A stretch of DNA of 18,287 nucleotides from Desulfuromonadales bacterium C00003068 (GCA_001751155.1 MAXR01000461.1:1-18287), one strand, 5' to 3'. Shown: positions 1 to 7,352, counted from the stretch's first letter. Numbers and translations are program-made. Notes: a model not told the origin generated them from the letters alone.

Positions 1-338
1 GTACTCCTGAACGAGAAAGTGTTTTTGATTTTACGTTTCCCTATATGACCATGCACGGCTCTATTGTCGTACGCAGAGACACCTCCAATATTCGATCAAT
101 GGTCGATCTTGTCGGTAAGCAGGTTGCGGTTATGGAGGGCGATAACGCCGAGGAGTTTTTACGTCGTGATCACCTCGATATTGAAATAGTAACAGTAGCA
201 ACTTTTGATCCAGCCTTGCTTGATCTGGCCGCTGGCGCTAACGATGCCGTCGTCATGCAGAAGTTGCTGGCAATCCAATTAATCAAAAAGCACAATATCC
301 GTAATCTTCAAATCGCCAGTTCACCTTTTTGGCTATGA
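1..338 (+). pseudogene. 3' fragment of a periplasmic-binding-protein-like (SBP_bac_3) sensor domain, cut off
   Basis: The frame is open from position 3, so the true start lies outside the window. The translation begins with a run resembling the family-3 solute-binding motif (FDFTFPY), followed by an IVVR strand, a D-L-V-G-K-x-V-A-V segment and a G-D-N-A-E-E-F-L helix. These are typical of the second lobe of amino-acid-binding-type domains used as extracytoplasmic sensors of histidine kinases. The frame stops at 336-338, just after NLQIASSP. In such sensors I would expect roughly 40 more residues (an x-F-x-V-x-K-G-D strand and a W-F/L-G end) and then a transmembrane helix; none is present. The next open frame, 11 nt on, begins inside a PAS domain, the module that usually follows in the same protein. 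I read this as the front part of one hybrid kinase gene with an internal deletion and frame change. The alternative is a simple truncated gene or an assembly join. Confidence 0.6.
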
Positions 339-348
339 TACAGATGAG

Positions 349-1764
349 ATGATTGGAAAAGATTTACATCAATTACTTGCCCCAAAACTGCTTCGCGAAA
401 AATATAAAGGCCCATTCTCAAGATTTGTTAAAACTGGCAAGGGCGATTCGCTCGGCAAGTCTGTTGAGCTTGAAGGTTTGCATAAAGATGGGCATCTTAT
501 CAACTTAGAGTTGTCTCTCTCTTCTTTTGCGCTTGCTGGTAACCAGCAATCTATGGCAATTATCCGTGATATTAGCTCTAGGAAAAAAGCAGAGGCCCAG
601 CGGTTGGAATTAGAGACCCAACTGCGCCAGAAATACAAGATGGAAGCTGTTGGGGTTATGGCGGGAGGTATGGCGCACAATTTCAATAATAACCTGTCTA
701 TTATTCTGGGCAATATCGAACTATCCAAATTGAAAATTGATGATCAAGTTGAGATAGCTGATTATCTCAATAACGCTAAAATTGCGGTGTTACGCTCACG
801 TGATCTGATCAAGCAGATTATGGCGTACAGTCGCCAAAATTATCCCGGTAAAAACTTACTTCAACCTGCCGTGGTGATTGATGAGACATTGCAACTGCTT
901 CTTGCCACCATACCTAGCACGATTAATTTGCAGCAGAATATCGGCAGTGAAAGTCGCGCCATCACTATCAATGGTGATTCCTCACAAATTCAGGAATGTT
1001 TGATCAATCTATGCAACAACGCCGTGCAGGCAATGGATGAAGTGGGCGATCTTACACTTTCACTGAGCAGCGCAGAACTGCTCCAGCAGGATATTCCTAT
1101 ACAATATGATGCGCATCCCGGTAGATACGTCAAAGTTAGTGTTGCAGATACGGGTTGTGGTATGAGTGCAGAAGTTATGGAGAAGATATTCGATCTTTTC
1201 TTTACCACTAAACCTGTAGATCAGGGGACGGGCGTTGGTCTGTCGACACTGCAAGGAATTGTTAAAGATCATGGTGGACTGATCCAGATCAAGAGCAAGT
1301 TGGGCGAAGGCACCACGTTTGAACTTTATTTTCCAAGAGAAAATTCAACCAACAATCTGTCCGAATCTCCCTCAGGTGACGAACGTCGGCCAACAGGGAC
1401 AGAAAGAATCCTCTTTGTTGATGATGAAGAACTGGTTGCTGCTCTGGCTGAGGAGATGCTTACTGAAATGGGCTATCAGGTCACAACTATGACAGAAAGC
1501 AGCGAAGCTCTGAAATTGTTTGCTGCCAATGCTGACAAATTCGACCTTATTATTACTGACCAGACAATGCCGAACCTTACAGGTAAGGAGTTGATTCAAG
1601 CCATCAGACAGATCTGCCCAGACATTCCGACAATAATCTGCACGGGTTACAGTACCAAGGTGGATGAAGATGAAGCGAAAAATTTCGGTGCCAATGCCTT
1701 TTTGATGAAGCCTTTTGATCTGACCGTTATGTTACAGGCTGTCAGGCAGGTATTGGACGAGTAG
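349..1764 (+). CDS. Hybrid sensor histidine kinase (partial PAS - HisKA - HATPase - receiver), probably the 3' part of a disrupted gene
   Basis: 471 residues from the first ATG. Residues 1-80 are the second half of a PAS domain. The codons upstream in this frame (331-348) still read as PAS sequence (GYDTDEMIG), so ATG 349 is probably not the original start, and it has no clear ribosome binding site. The HisKA H-box is at about 105-122, with phospho-accepting His110 in AGGMAHNFNN. The HATPase N-box is at about 217-229 (NLCNNAVQAM), G1 is DTGCGM at 267-272, and G2 is GTGVGLS at 293-299. A C-terminal receiver spans about 352-471 with acidic pair Asp358/Asp359, phosphorylation site Asp404, Thr432 and Lys454, all intact. 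The catalytic half therefore looks functional. It lacks any transmembrane segment or sensor domain of its own; those would have come from the fragment just upstream. As it stands it would be a soluble kinase, if it is translated. Its targets are unknown, and nothing links it to the chemotaxis genes beyond position. Confidence 0.8.
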   Translation: MIGKDLHQLLAPKLLREKYKGPFSRFVKTGKGDSLGKSVELEGLHKDGHLINLELSLSSFALAGNQQSMAIIRDISSRKKAEAQRLELETQLRQKYKMEAVGVMAGGMAHNFNNNLSIILGNIELSKLKIDDQVEIADYLNNAKIAVLRSRDLIKQIMAYSRQNYPGKNLLQPAVVIDETLQLLLATIPSTINLQQNIGSESRAITINGDSSQIQECLINLCNNAVQAMDEVGDLTLSLSSAELLQQDIPIQYDAHPGRYVKVSVADTGCGMSAEVMEKIFDLFFTTKPVDQGTGVGLSTLQGIVKDHGGLIQIKSKLGEGTTFELYFPRENSTNNLSESPSGDERRPTGTERILFVDDEELVAALAEEMLTEMGYQVTTMTESSEALKLFAANADKFDLIITDQTMPNLTGKELIQAIRQICPDIPTIICTGYSTKVDEDEAKNFGANAFLMKPFDLTVMLQAVRQVLDE

Positions 1765-1886
1765 AAGCATTAACTTCAGACTTGATGCTGAAAAAAATCA
1801 TGGAATCTTTATCTGAGATATTGAGACCAAAGGTCAGAATTGAAAGCTGGTGGGCACGACTCGGACACCCGTTGGTCTTAGACAAA

Positions 1887-1917
1887 AAATGGTTAGCTGA
1901 AAATCAGCTAACCATTT
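1887..1917 (-). terminator. Intrinsic terminator of the tRNA-Arg gene, possibly bidirectional
   Basis: A perfect 14-bp inverted repeat (1887-1900 with 1904-1917) encloses a 3-nt loop. Read on the minus strand it lies 8 nt past the CCA end of the tRNA and runs into a T-rich tract (complement of 1884-1889), as expected for a Rho-independent terminator. On the plus strand only three T residues follow the stem, so termination of the upstream kinase transcript here is possible but weaker. Confidence 0.8.
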
Positions 1918-1925
1918 GTATTTAT

Positions 1926-2002
1926 TGGTGCGCGATGCAAGATTCGAACCTGCGACCTTTGGCTTCGGAGGCCAATGCTCTATCCAGCTGAGCTAATCGC
2001 GC
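1926..2002 (-). tRNA. tRNA-Arg, anticodon CCG
   Basis: The 77 nt fold on the minus strand into a complete cloverleaf. The acceptor stem GCGCGAT pairs perfectly with ATCGCGC, the D stem is GCTC/GAGC, the anticodon stem is TTGGC/GCCAA around loop CTCCGAA (anticodon CCG, reading CGG arginine codons), and the T arm carries TTCGAAT. The discriminator is A and the CCA end is encoded in the DNA (complement of 1926-1928). The gene stands alone, with its own promoter and terminator. Confidence 0.95.
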
Positions 2003-2012
2003 ATGAATTACG

Positions 2013-2041
2013 TGTATAACTTAGAACGGGGTGAAAAGCAA
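2013..2041 (-). promoter_or_regulatory. Candidate sigma-70 promoter for tRNA-Arg
   Basis: On the minus strand a -35-like TTGCTT (complement of 2036-2041) and a -10-like TATACA (complement of 2013-2018) are separated by exactly 17 nt. The -10 ends 10 nt before the mature 5' end of the tRNA. The fit in spacing and position is good, but this is by eye only. Confidence 0.5.
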
Positions 2042-2069
2042 CTGCAAACTTGGTTGTCGTGTCGTGCAA

Positions 2070-3455
2070 TTAATCGAGGTCGGTCAGTGCTTTGTCTAGT
2101 TGCTTTTTCTTGATTTTTTCTAAAAGTGTCGTCCGTTTTAAGTTGAGTAGTTCTGCAGCTTCTTTTTTGTTGCCACCTGTTTGAACGAGTGCTTGCAGGA
2201 TAAGTCGATCTTCAAACTCACTGACACGCGAATTGAAATCTGTGGCACCGCTTTCACTTATTAATCCCGCTGTCGTCTCTTCCTTTTGATGATACAGGTA
2301 CTTTTCGGGAAGGTCTTTAGGGTGGACAATCTCACCCATATGAAGAATGGAGAATCTTTGGACTAGGTTTTCAAGTTCACGAACATTGCCTGGCCAAGGA
2401 TAACGTGTGAGATAGATAAGCGTTTGATCTGAATACGTGAACACGTTTCGTCTTTTATTGGTGCAAAACCGTTGCGTGAACGTATCAAGCAACAGACTGA
2501 TGTCGCCGCCACGTTGACGTAGTGGTGGAATGTGCAACGGAATGACATTTAAACGATAGTAAAGGTCTTCTCTGAATGTCCCTTTGGCGACTGCTTCATC
2601 TAGGTTGCGGTGTGTGGCTGCAACGATGCGTACATCGACTTTAATGCTCCTAACGCTACCAACTGGTTCAAACTCTTTCTCTTGAATGACACGTAGAAGT
2701 TTGGCCTGTAAAGATGGCTTCATATCGCCAATTTCATCAAGAAAAAGGGTGCCTCCGTGAGCGTGCTGAATGCGTCCTTTTTTGTTGTTTATCGCACCGG
2801 TAAATGCCCCTTTTTCGTAGCCAAAAAGTTCGCTTTCAAGAAGTTCTTCAGGAATTGCGGCACAGTTGAGGGGGACAAAATTATTTTGTTGCCTTGGGCT
2901 GTGGGTATGCAGTGCTTTAGCGACAAGCTCTTTGCCTGTACCACTCTCACCTTGGATAAGGATCGTACTATCTCCATCATCACCTAAACGTTGAATCAGG
3001 TTAAATAATTGACACATTGATTCCGATTGGCCAATGATATTTAGAAAGCCGTTTTCACGTTGTGCTCGTGGTGTGGCGCGTTCTTGAGTGAGGTGTTGCT
3101 GAAGCGCACGGTGAGAAATTTGTGCAACTTCTTGCTGTGTGTAGGGCGCATGGAGGAAAAAGTGTGCCCCAGATTGAAGAATCGTTTTCGTTGATATCGT
3201 GGTGTCTTCAGGAACGAGAAGAACAGAAACAATTGGTGATAACGTTCTGTTTAACTCGATGAAAAAATCTAGGTTTTCATGCCCGTTTTGAGGGAGTTGG
3301 AAAAATAGTACTGAGCATGGATGTTGATCAAGAGCATCACGTGCTTGCTCAACAGTTGAAACCTCGATGATGTTTGTCGTGGTATCGTTATTGAGGTCGC
3401 TGGCAAGCTTGGTTCTGGTTGCATCATTACTGTCGAACAAAAGGATGTGTGACAC
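2070..3455 (-). CDS. Sigma-54-dependent activator, FleQ/FlrA-like, with a degenerate receiver domain
   Basis: 461 residues with a GTG start (3453-3455); a GGAAG stretch lies about 5 nt upstream. Residues 1-125 keep a receiver-like pattern, but the phosphorylation site is Gln53 (FFQLP), the usual Lys is His102 and the acidic pair is eroded, so it should not be phosphorylated. The central AAA+ domain (about 138-372) is complete: Walker A GESGTGKE at 169-176, sigma-54 contact loop GAFTGA at 216-221, Walker B with D240-E241, and WPGNVRELENL at 354-364. A Fis-type helix-turn-helix closes the protein (about 420-452). Intact GAFTGA shows it can engage sigma-54. A dead receiver beside flagellar and chemotaxis genes is the pattern of the flagellar master regulators FleQ and FlrA. 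It is the last gene of the che operon, 66 nt past the preceding stop. I infer it drives the two sigma-54 promoters near 13.4-13.7 kb. Activity is probably set by a partner protein or nucleotide rather than by a kinase. Confidence 0.85.
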   Translation of the reverse strand: MSHILLFDSNDATRTKLASDLNNDTTTNIIEVSTVEQARDALDQHPCSVLFFQLPQNGHENLDFFIELNRTLSPIVSVLLVPEDTTISTKTILQSGAHFFLHAPYTQQEVAQISHRALQQHLTQERATPRAQRENGFLNIIGQSESMCQLFNLIQRLGDDGDSTILIQGESGTGKELVAKALHTHSPRQQNNFVPLNCAAIPEELLESELFGYEKGAFTGAINNKKGRIQHAHGGTLFLDEIGDMKPSLQAKLLRVIQEKEFEPVGSVRSIKVDVRIVAATHRNLDEAVAKGTFREDLYYRLNVIPLHIPPLRQRGGDISLLLDTFTQRFCTNKRRNVFTYSDQTLIYLTRYPWPGNVRELENLVQRFSILHMGEIVHPKDLPEKYLYHQKEETTAGLISESGATDFNSRVSEFEDRLILQALVQTGGNKKEAAELLNLKRTTLLEKIKKKQLDKALTDLD

Positions 3456-3521
3456 GGCTGCTTCCAGAAGTGAGGATTATGAGACAAATGAATGAAGTAG
3501 TCATTGTCGCTTTTTGTCGCA

Positions 3522-5300
3522 CTAATGGCAAGTTGTTTTCAAATTTGTTTTTGCTTTTTCGCAGATTTCATCATTTGTGGCCGGAGTAAGGATAATATCT
3601 GTCGCACCATAGCGAACCGCCTTGATAACATCTGATCGAGTCCATTGGGGGCCAGCAACAATAAGAGGGCTACCTTGGGGAAGCTCAGAGCGTACTTTAA
3701 TGATGGCAGCAAATCCTTTTTCATTCATACCTTCGACGATAAGGAATGCGCCAGTTAAGCTGTATTGGCGGAGCTCGTTAAAATTCTCATTACTACTCAG
3801 TTCGATCGTTTGGTGTTCTGTGGTGCTAATGCTTTCACTAAAGTGTGTTCGCAGTGATTGGTCGTCACACACCACCGCAACGATAGGTGGCAAGGGTTGC
3901 TCGGCTGCTTTGTTCGCTACTTTGTCTGTCGCCACACTTGCCGTTTGAGTTGTTTTCCCTTCTACGGGTGAAGGAGTATCTGTATCAGTCGCAGGTGCTC
4001 CCCATCCTGTTTCGACAGGTCGTGGTACCATGTGTAGCAGGTCTACAGGGCAGATGAAGGATACCTCGCTCAAGTCACGGGCATCGCAACTTAGCGTTCC
4101 TGTTACGACATAATATTCACCAGCTGGAAAGGGTGTTGGATCTTCTACTTTGACCTTGGTTGGTGTGAAAAGTTCCTGTTCACCTTTTTTGAGATGAACT
4201 TTGCGTGGGTACATCTCATCAAAGTTTTGGACTAATCCACCACTAATAATGTTAGCAACTTCACCGAAAGCATCTGCTTCATCTTCACCATATTCACCCG
4301 CTTTGATATGGTTGGCGATCTCTTCAGCGGGTAACATGATCATGGTACCTGCAAAGAAAATCGCATCTTTTAAATCTGTTAAAAAGTATGCAGTTCCTTC
4401 ACTGTCACCACTGACCAACATCTCAGTTGAGATTGTTTTTTTCCCAGGTTTGGCAAAGAACTCTTTTTTACTGGTGTAACGCCCAGTGATCCCTTCAATT
4501 TCAAGCTCTATGCCAAGCATGCCGCCGATCTCTTCGGCGCACTGCATCATGGCAGCATTTATGACGCGGTTAACGACCTCTTGCTCGACACGGTCCTCTT
4601 CTGGCTCTTGTGGAGGTGTCTCGATCGCATCATCATTGGCAACAACCTCTTCGGGGGTGCTGTCAGGTACAGGCTCTTCTTGATGGACTGGTGGTGCTTC
4701 ATTTACAGGGGCGGCGACGGGTTCTGTTTTGGTTTCTTCGCCGAGAATACTTGCTGGAATGATGACCTCTAACTTATTCAGGTCAAATCCCTCAATCTTC
4801 ATGCTACAGCAACTGTATACGTATTCGTTAGGAGGAAAGGGGGTGTCGCTATTGGGGTCGATTTGGCTGGGAACAAAATCGTCAACGGACGTACGTTTAA
4901 AGTGGAGATTGTCAGGATACATGTCTAGAAAGACAGCAGTGTAAACTCCCGAAATGATATTGGCTACTTCACCGTATGCATCAGCAGCTTCACCATCGAA
5001 CGTTCTTAGTTTACAATTTTCCTCAATTTGTTCTTGAGGAAGCATAATCAATGTGCCGCCAAGAATAACCGAATCTTTTAGATCGGTAATGATGAATGAA
5101 TCACCACTTTTATCGCCTGAAACGACCATTGTCGACAGTACTGAACGCCCGCGACTTATTGCAAACAGAGAGTCTTTGTTCAGGACTTCAAGACAGTGAT
5201 CAGTTAACTCAATCGGCGCACCTAGAAGGGCACCAATCTCTTCTGAGAGTTGATCTAGTATTGTGTTGAAAACTTGTTCAACAACCGCTGATACTGCCAC
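3522..5300 (-). CDS. Tandem CheX/CheC-like double-domain protein with C-terminal pseudo-receiver
   Basis: 592 residues with a GTG start, 7 nt after the preceding stop; a TAGGT-like site overlaps that stop. It has three parts. Domain A (about 1-188) and domain B (about 237-425) are clearly related copies: both hold SGD-x(2 to 3)-G, a TDLKD strand, GGT/AGT-x-I-M-L-P, and GEVANIISG. Each keeps the D-x3-E-x2-N motif of CheC/CheX/FliY phosphatases (D107-E111-N114 and D343-E347-N350), but the Pro seen 22 residues after the Asn in the three small neighbours is missing; instead MYP places a Pro 15 residues after it. An acidic, Pro-rich linker joins the two copies. After a Ser/Thr-rich linker, residues 470-588 look like a receiver: D479-D480 acidic pair, but Glu523 where the phospho-Asp should be, Ala549 for Thr/Ser and Thr572 for Lys. 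That receiver should be inert or locked on. No membrane segment is seen, so it is probably cytosolic and may act on CheY-P at the motor or receptor array. The function is inferred; I know of no characterised protein with this architecture. Confidence 0.75.
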   Translation of the reverse strand: MAVSAVVEQVFNTILDQLSEEIGALLGAPIELTDHCLEVLNKDSLFAISRGRSVLSTMVVSGDKSGDSFIITDLKDSVILGGTLIMLPQEQIEENCKLRTFDGEAADAYGEVANIISGVYTAVFLDMYPDNLHFKRTSVDDFVPSQIDPNSDTPFPPNEYVYSCCSMKIEGFDLNKLEVIIPASILGEETKTEPVAAPVNEAPPVHQEEPVPDSTPEEVVANDDAIETPPQEPEEDRVEQEVVNRVINAAMMQCAEEIGGMLGIELEIEGITGRYTSKKEFFAKPGKKTISTEMLVSGDSEGTAYFLTDLKDAIFFAGTMIMLPAEEIANHIKAGEYGEDEADAFGEVANIISGGLVQNFDEMYPRKVHLKKGEQELFTPTKVKVEDPTPFPAGEYYVVTGTLSCDARDLSEVSFICPVDLLHMVPRPVETGWGAPATDTDTPSPVEGKTTQTASVATDKVANKAAEQPLPPIVAVVCDDQSLRTHFSESISTTEHQTIELSSNENFNELRQYSLTGAFLIVEGMNEKGFAAIIKVRSELPQGSPLIVAGPQWTRSDVIKAVRYGATDIILTPATNDEICEKAKTNLKTTCH

Positions 5301-5307
5301 AATGTAC

Positions 5308-5775
5308 CTACTTGGGTGCTTTTAGTTTAAGTTCGACGAGGAATTCACCTTCATCAAGATAGAATGGTACGGTGGTCCACATTGCATCGTCCATTCCGCT
5401 GATACGATAAGATCGCCCTGCTAATATAGTTGGAACTGCAAGGCTAATATCAATTCCTTCCTCGGTGAAGCCATCCTTGATGCCGCCAAGAATCATATTG
5501 GCCATTTCGCCAACGGTGTCTTTTACGTCGGCGTCGACTTCATCAACGTCAACCCCAAGCAACGCACTTGTGATCGCAAAGGCAACATCCTGAGGGCAAT
5601 GGATGGTTAACATCCCCTGAACCTCACCGGCAAAGCCTAGCATTCCAGAAATGCTGCTTTGAAAGTTATAAACTTTTTCTGAAAGTGAGATTCCCGGTGT
5701 TAATGGCATCATAAGCATGGTGTCAAAAAGCAACTGAGTACTGTCTATGATTTGTTGTTGAAGATCTATATTCAC
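5308..5775 (-). CDS. CheX-family chemotaxis phosphatase-like protein (second of an adjacent pair)
   Basis: 155 residues with a GTG start; GGAG lies about 8 nt upstream. It is a single CheX-like domain with the active-site helix D86-x3-E90-x2-N93 followed by Pro115, matching or nearly matching the (D/S)x3Ex2N...P signature of CheC/CheX phosphatases. In that family the Glu and Asn contact the phosphorylated Asp of CheY and speed its hydrolysis. It is clearly paralogous to the next gene upstream: both share an N-terminal helix, a V-x-x-F-x-x-S-x-S-G-x-x-G strand, a Q-G-M-L-x-I-H segment and the same motif spacing. This implies a local duplication. One catalytic-type domain is present, whereas CheC has two. 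No membrane or secretion signal is seen. The substrate is presumably one of the two CheY proteins of this operon. Confidence 0.8.
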   Translation of the reverse strand: MNIDLQQQIIDSTQLLFDTMLMMPLTPGISLSEKVYNFQSSISGMLGFAGEVQGMLTIHCPQDVAFAITSALLGVDVDEVDADVKDTVGEMANMILGGIKDGFTEEGIDISLAVPTILAGRSYRISGMDDAMWTTVPFYLDEGEFLVELKLKAPK

Positions 5776-5842
5776 ATATTACTCCAGAAAACGGGGTTGT
5801 TGTTAATATCGCACAAATTGTTTCACGTATTAAAGTCGTTAA

Positions 5843-6301
5843 CTACCCGTTTTTTATCTGTAATTCAACAAGAAATTTACCCGCATCAATTGTGAATGGA
5901 ACAACCACCCATTCTGCATCAGCAACACAGTCCATGCTGTATTCGTCGCCGTGAATGCATGAAGGGATAGAGATAGTGACATCTTTGCCCGCAGCATCGA
6001 GCACCATCTTGATGTTTCCTGCTAGCATATTGGCAAGTTCGCCGATGGCGTCAGTAACATCATCATCAACCTCTTCGACATCCATACCAAGAAAGCTACT
6101 GGTGATCGCTTTAGCAACAGAGTCCGGTGTATGGATAGCTAACATTCCTTGGCAGGTTCCGGCTAGGCCAATCACACCTGAAACTGAGCATTTGAAGCTT
6201 GTAACGCTTTCGGCAAGAGGGTCACCAGCGGTGATGTCAAGCATGATCATTGTTTCAAAAATCTCTTTGGTCGCCTCTTTGATGTTTTCCAATAGATCCA
6301 A
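5843..6301 (-). CDS. CheX-family chemotaxis phosphatase-like protein (first of an adjacent pair)
   Basis: 152 residues. The start is TTG at 6299-6301, chosen because a strong GGAGGG lies about 6 nt upstream and no in-frame ATG or GTG gives as good a fit. It is a single CheX-like domain: QGMLAIH at 51-57, then the catalytic-type helix D84-x3-E88-x2-N91 and Pro113. It is paralogous to the following 155-residue gene, from which it is separated by 67 nt with no terminator visible. It follows a 167-nt gap holding a strong hairpin, so this may be the first gene of a separately controlled distal block. The predicted role is dephosphorylation of CheY-P. Alternatives are a CheY-P sink or a CheD-binding adaptor as described for CheC. 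Confidence 0.8.
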   Translation of the reverse strand: MDLLENIKEATKEIFETMIMLDITAGDPLAESVTSFKCSVSGVIGLAGTCQGMLAIHTPDSVAKAITSSFLGMDVEEVDDDVTDAIGELANMLAGNIKMVLDAAGKDVTISIPSCIHGDEYSMDCVADAEWVVVPFTIDAGKFLVELQIKNG

Positions 6302-6430
6302 AATGAACCCTCCACTTTATATTTAGTAATCAGCAGATTAATTAAATGATTAATAGCTCTTGCGACGAACTGGTTAGCTCGTAAATTGAGATGATTTTAT
6401 CGTATGAAATTCTGTTGATAGTGCTCAGAC

Positions 6431-6459
6431 TTTCGGCGCAGCACTGAGCTGCGCCGAAA
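6431..6459. terminator. Strong intercistronic hairpin (possible terminator or RNA-processing site)
   Basis: A perfect 12-bp inverted repeat (6431-6442 with 6448-6459), GC-rich in its centre, closes a 5-nt loop. It lies 9 nt past the stop of the cheY gene when read on the minus strand, between it and the distal cheX block. No U-tract follows on either strand, so it is not a classical intrinsic terminator. It could give partial termination, block 3' exonucleases to stabilise the upstream mRNA, or be a processing site. Confidence 0.6.
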
Positions 6460-6468
6460 AGATCGTAT

Positions 6469-6840
6469 CTACATAATACCACTAATCACTTCATTGATTT
6501 TGTCTGGAGTAAATGGCTTTTTAATGTTTCCCGCAGCGCCGAGCTCTTTCGCTTCGCCAATAATATCTGCACCACCCTCAGTGGTAATCATGACAACTGG
6601 AATGTTCTTGATTCCGTCAATTTCCCTCTTTTGACGAAGGAACTCAATGCCGTCCATGTTTGGCATGTTGATGTCACTTAGGATAAGGTCAACATTCTCA
6701 TTTTCAAGAAGATTGAGAGCTTCCTGACCATCGGCTGCTTCAAGGATTTCATCAAAATCTAGGCCAGCTTGACGTAATGCTCGTGAAACAATTTTTCTCA
6801 TGGTGCTAGAATCATCAATGACAAGTACTCGTTTACCCAT
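6469..6840 (-). CDS. cheY: CheY-type single-domain response regulator
   Basis: 123 residues from ATG at 6838-6840. The open frame extends 6 codons further to a TTG, but AAAGGA sits 9-12 nt before the ATG, so the ATG is preferred. It is a complete receiver with nothing attached: acidic pair Asp9/Asp10, phosphorylation site Asp56 (ILSDINMP), Thr86/Thr87 in VVMITTE, and Lys108-Pro109. All switch residues are intact. The length and the SSTMRKIV segment are typical of CheY, the diffusible protein that takes phosphate from CheA and binds the flagellar switch. It is one of two such proteins in this operon. Either could be the motor-binding CheY, the other acting as a phosphate sink; the sequence alone does not decide. 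A CheX-like gene lies directly upstream. Confidence 0.9.
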   Translation of the reverse strand: MGKRVLVIDDSSTMRKIVSRALRQAGLDFDEILEAADGQEALNLLENENVDLILSDINMPNMDGIEFLRQKREIDGIKNIPVVMITTEGGADIIGEAKELGAAGNIKKPFTPDKINEVISGIM

Positions 6841-6871
6841 GGGGTTGGTTCCTTTCAATAATAACGTTAGA

Positions 6872-7351
6872 TTAGTTGTTCAATAGTGAATTAAGGTTAT
6901 CCATTTCAGCTGCTTTAATTTCAACTGAGAGAGGGAGATCTTCGGCTGTGTAGTTAAATTTAAATTCAGATGTACTTTCTTCACCGTCAGCTAGCTCGGG
7001 AATACTGAGGGAAAAGTCGGATTCTGGAGGAAGAATCTCGGTCATAAATCGTCCTGCTAGGGTATTCAGGATTTCAGCAAGAAGATCGTTAATGAGTTGA
7101 TCCTTCAACTCATCTCTATCCATGGTATACATGGTTTCGGCAATCTGGTAAAGCAATTCCTTAGATACGTCTAAGCGCATCTCTAAAAGTTCAGGTTCCG
7201 TGATTAGAAGGTTAACTCCGAGCATCTGCTGTTTAAGGTTTGTTGCTTCTTCAATGGTACATTCTTCGATGCTTACAAAGGCCATATTCTCGAGAGTTTC
7301 TTCGAGAACAGTAGTGGTCTTTTGATGGAGAAATGTTGTTAAGTCGTTCAT
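6872..7351 (-). CDS. CheX-family chemotaxis phosphatase-like protein, coupled to the upstream cheY-like gene
   Basis: 159 residues from ATG 7349-7351. Two in-frame ATGs lie further up (7360 and 7366), but they overlap the previous gene. The chosen ATG starts 1 nt after that gene's stop and has GAGG 9 nt before it, inside the last codons of the previous gene, which suggests translational coupling. The protein is a CheX/CheC-type domain: the helix D89-x3-E93-x2-N96 is followed by Pro118, the same spacing as in the 152- and 155-residue paralogues. Elsewhere it is quite different from those two, so it is an older branch of the family. Its position between two cheY genes fits a CheY-P phosphatase role (inference). 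Confidence 0.78.
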   Translation of the reverse strand: MNDLTTFLHQKTTTVLEETLENMAFVSIEECTIEEATNLKQQMLGVNLLITEPELLEMRLDVSKELLYQIAETMYTMDRDELKDQLINDLLAEILNTLAGRFMTEILPPESDFSLSIPELADGEESTSEFKFNYTAEDLPLSVEIKAAEMDNLNSLLNN

Positions 7352-7352
7352 G

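Noticed and set aside
1848-1880. Stretch resembling the 3' end of a reversed tRNA (TGGTGGGCACGACTCGGA) plus an imperfect 9-bp inverted repeat (1822-1830 with 1872-1880)
   Set aside because: No T arm or acceptor stem can be paired, so a tRNA remnant or attachment site cannot be supported; there is no integrase nearby.
1782-1991. 69-codon plus-strand open frame after the hybrid kinase
   Set aside because: Its C-terminal third is the antisense of the tRNA-Arg gene (a well-known source of false DSNLRP-type proteins) and it runs through the terminator hairpin.
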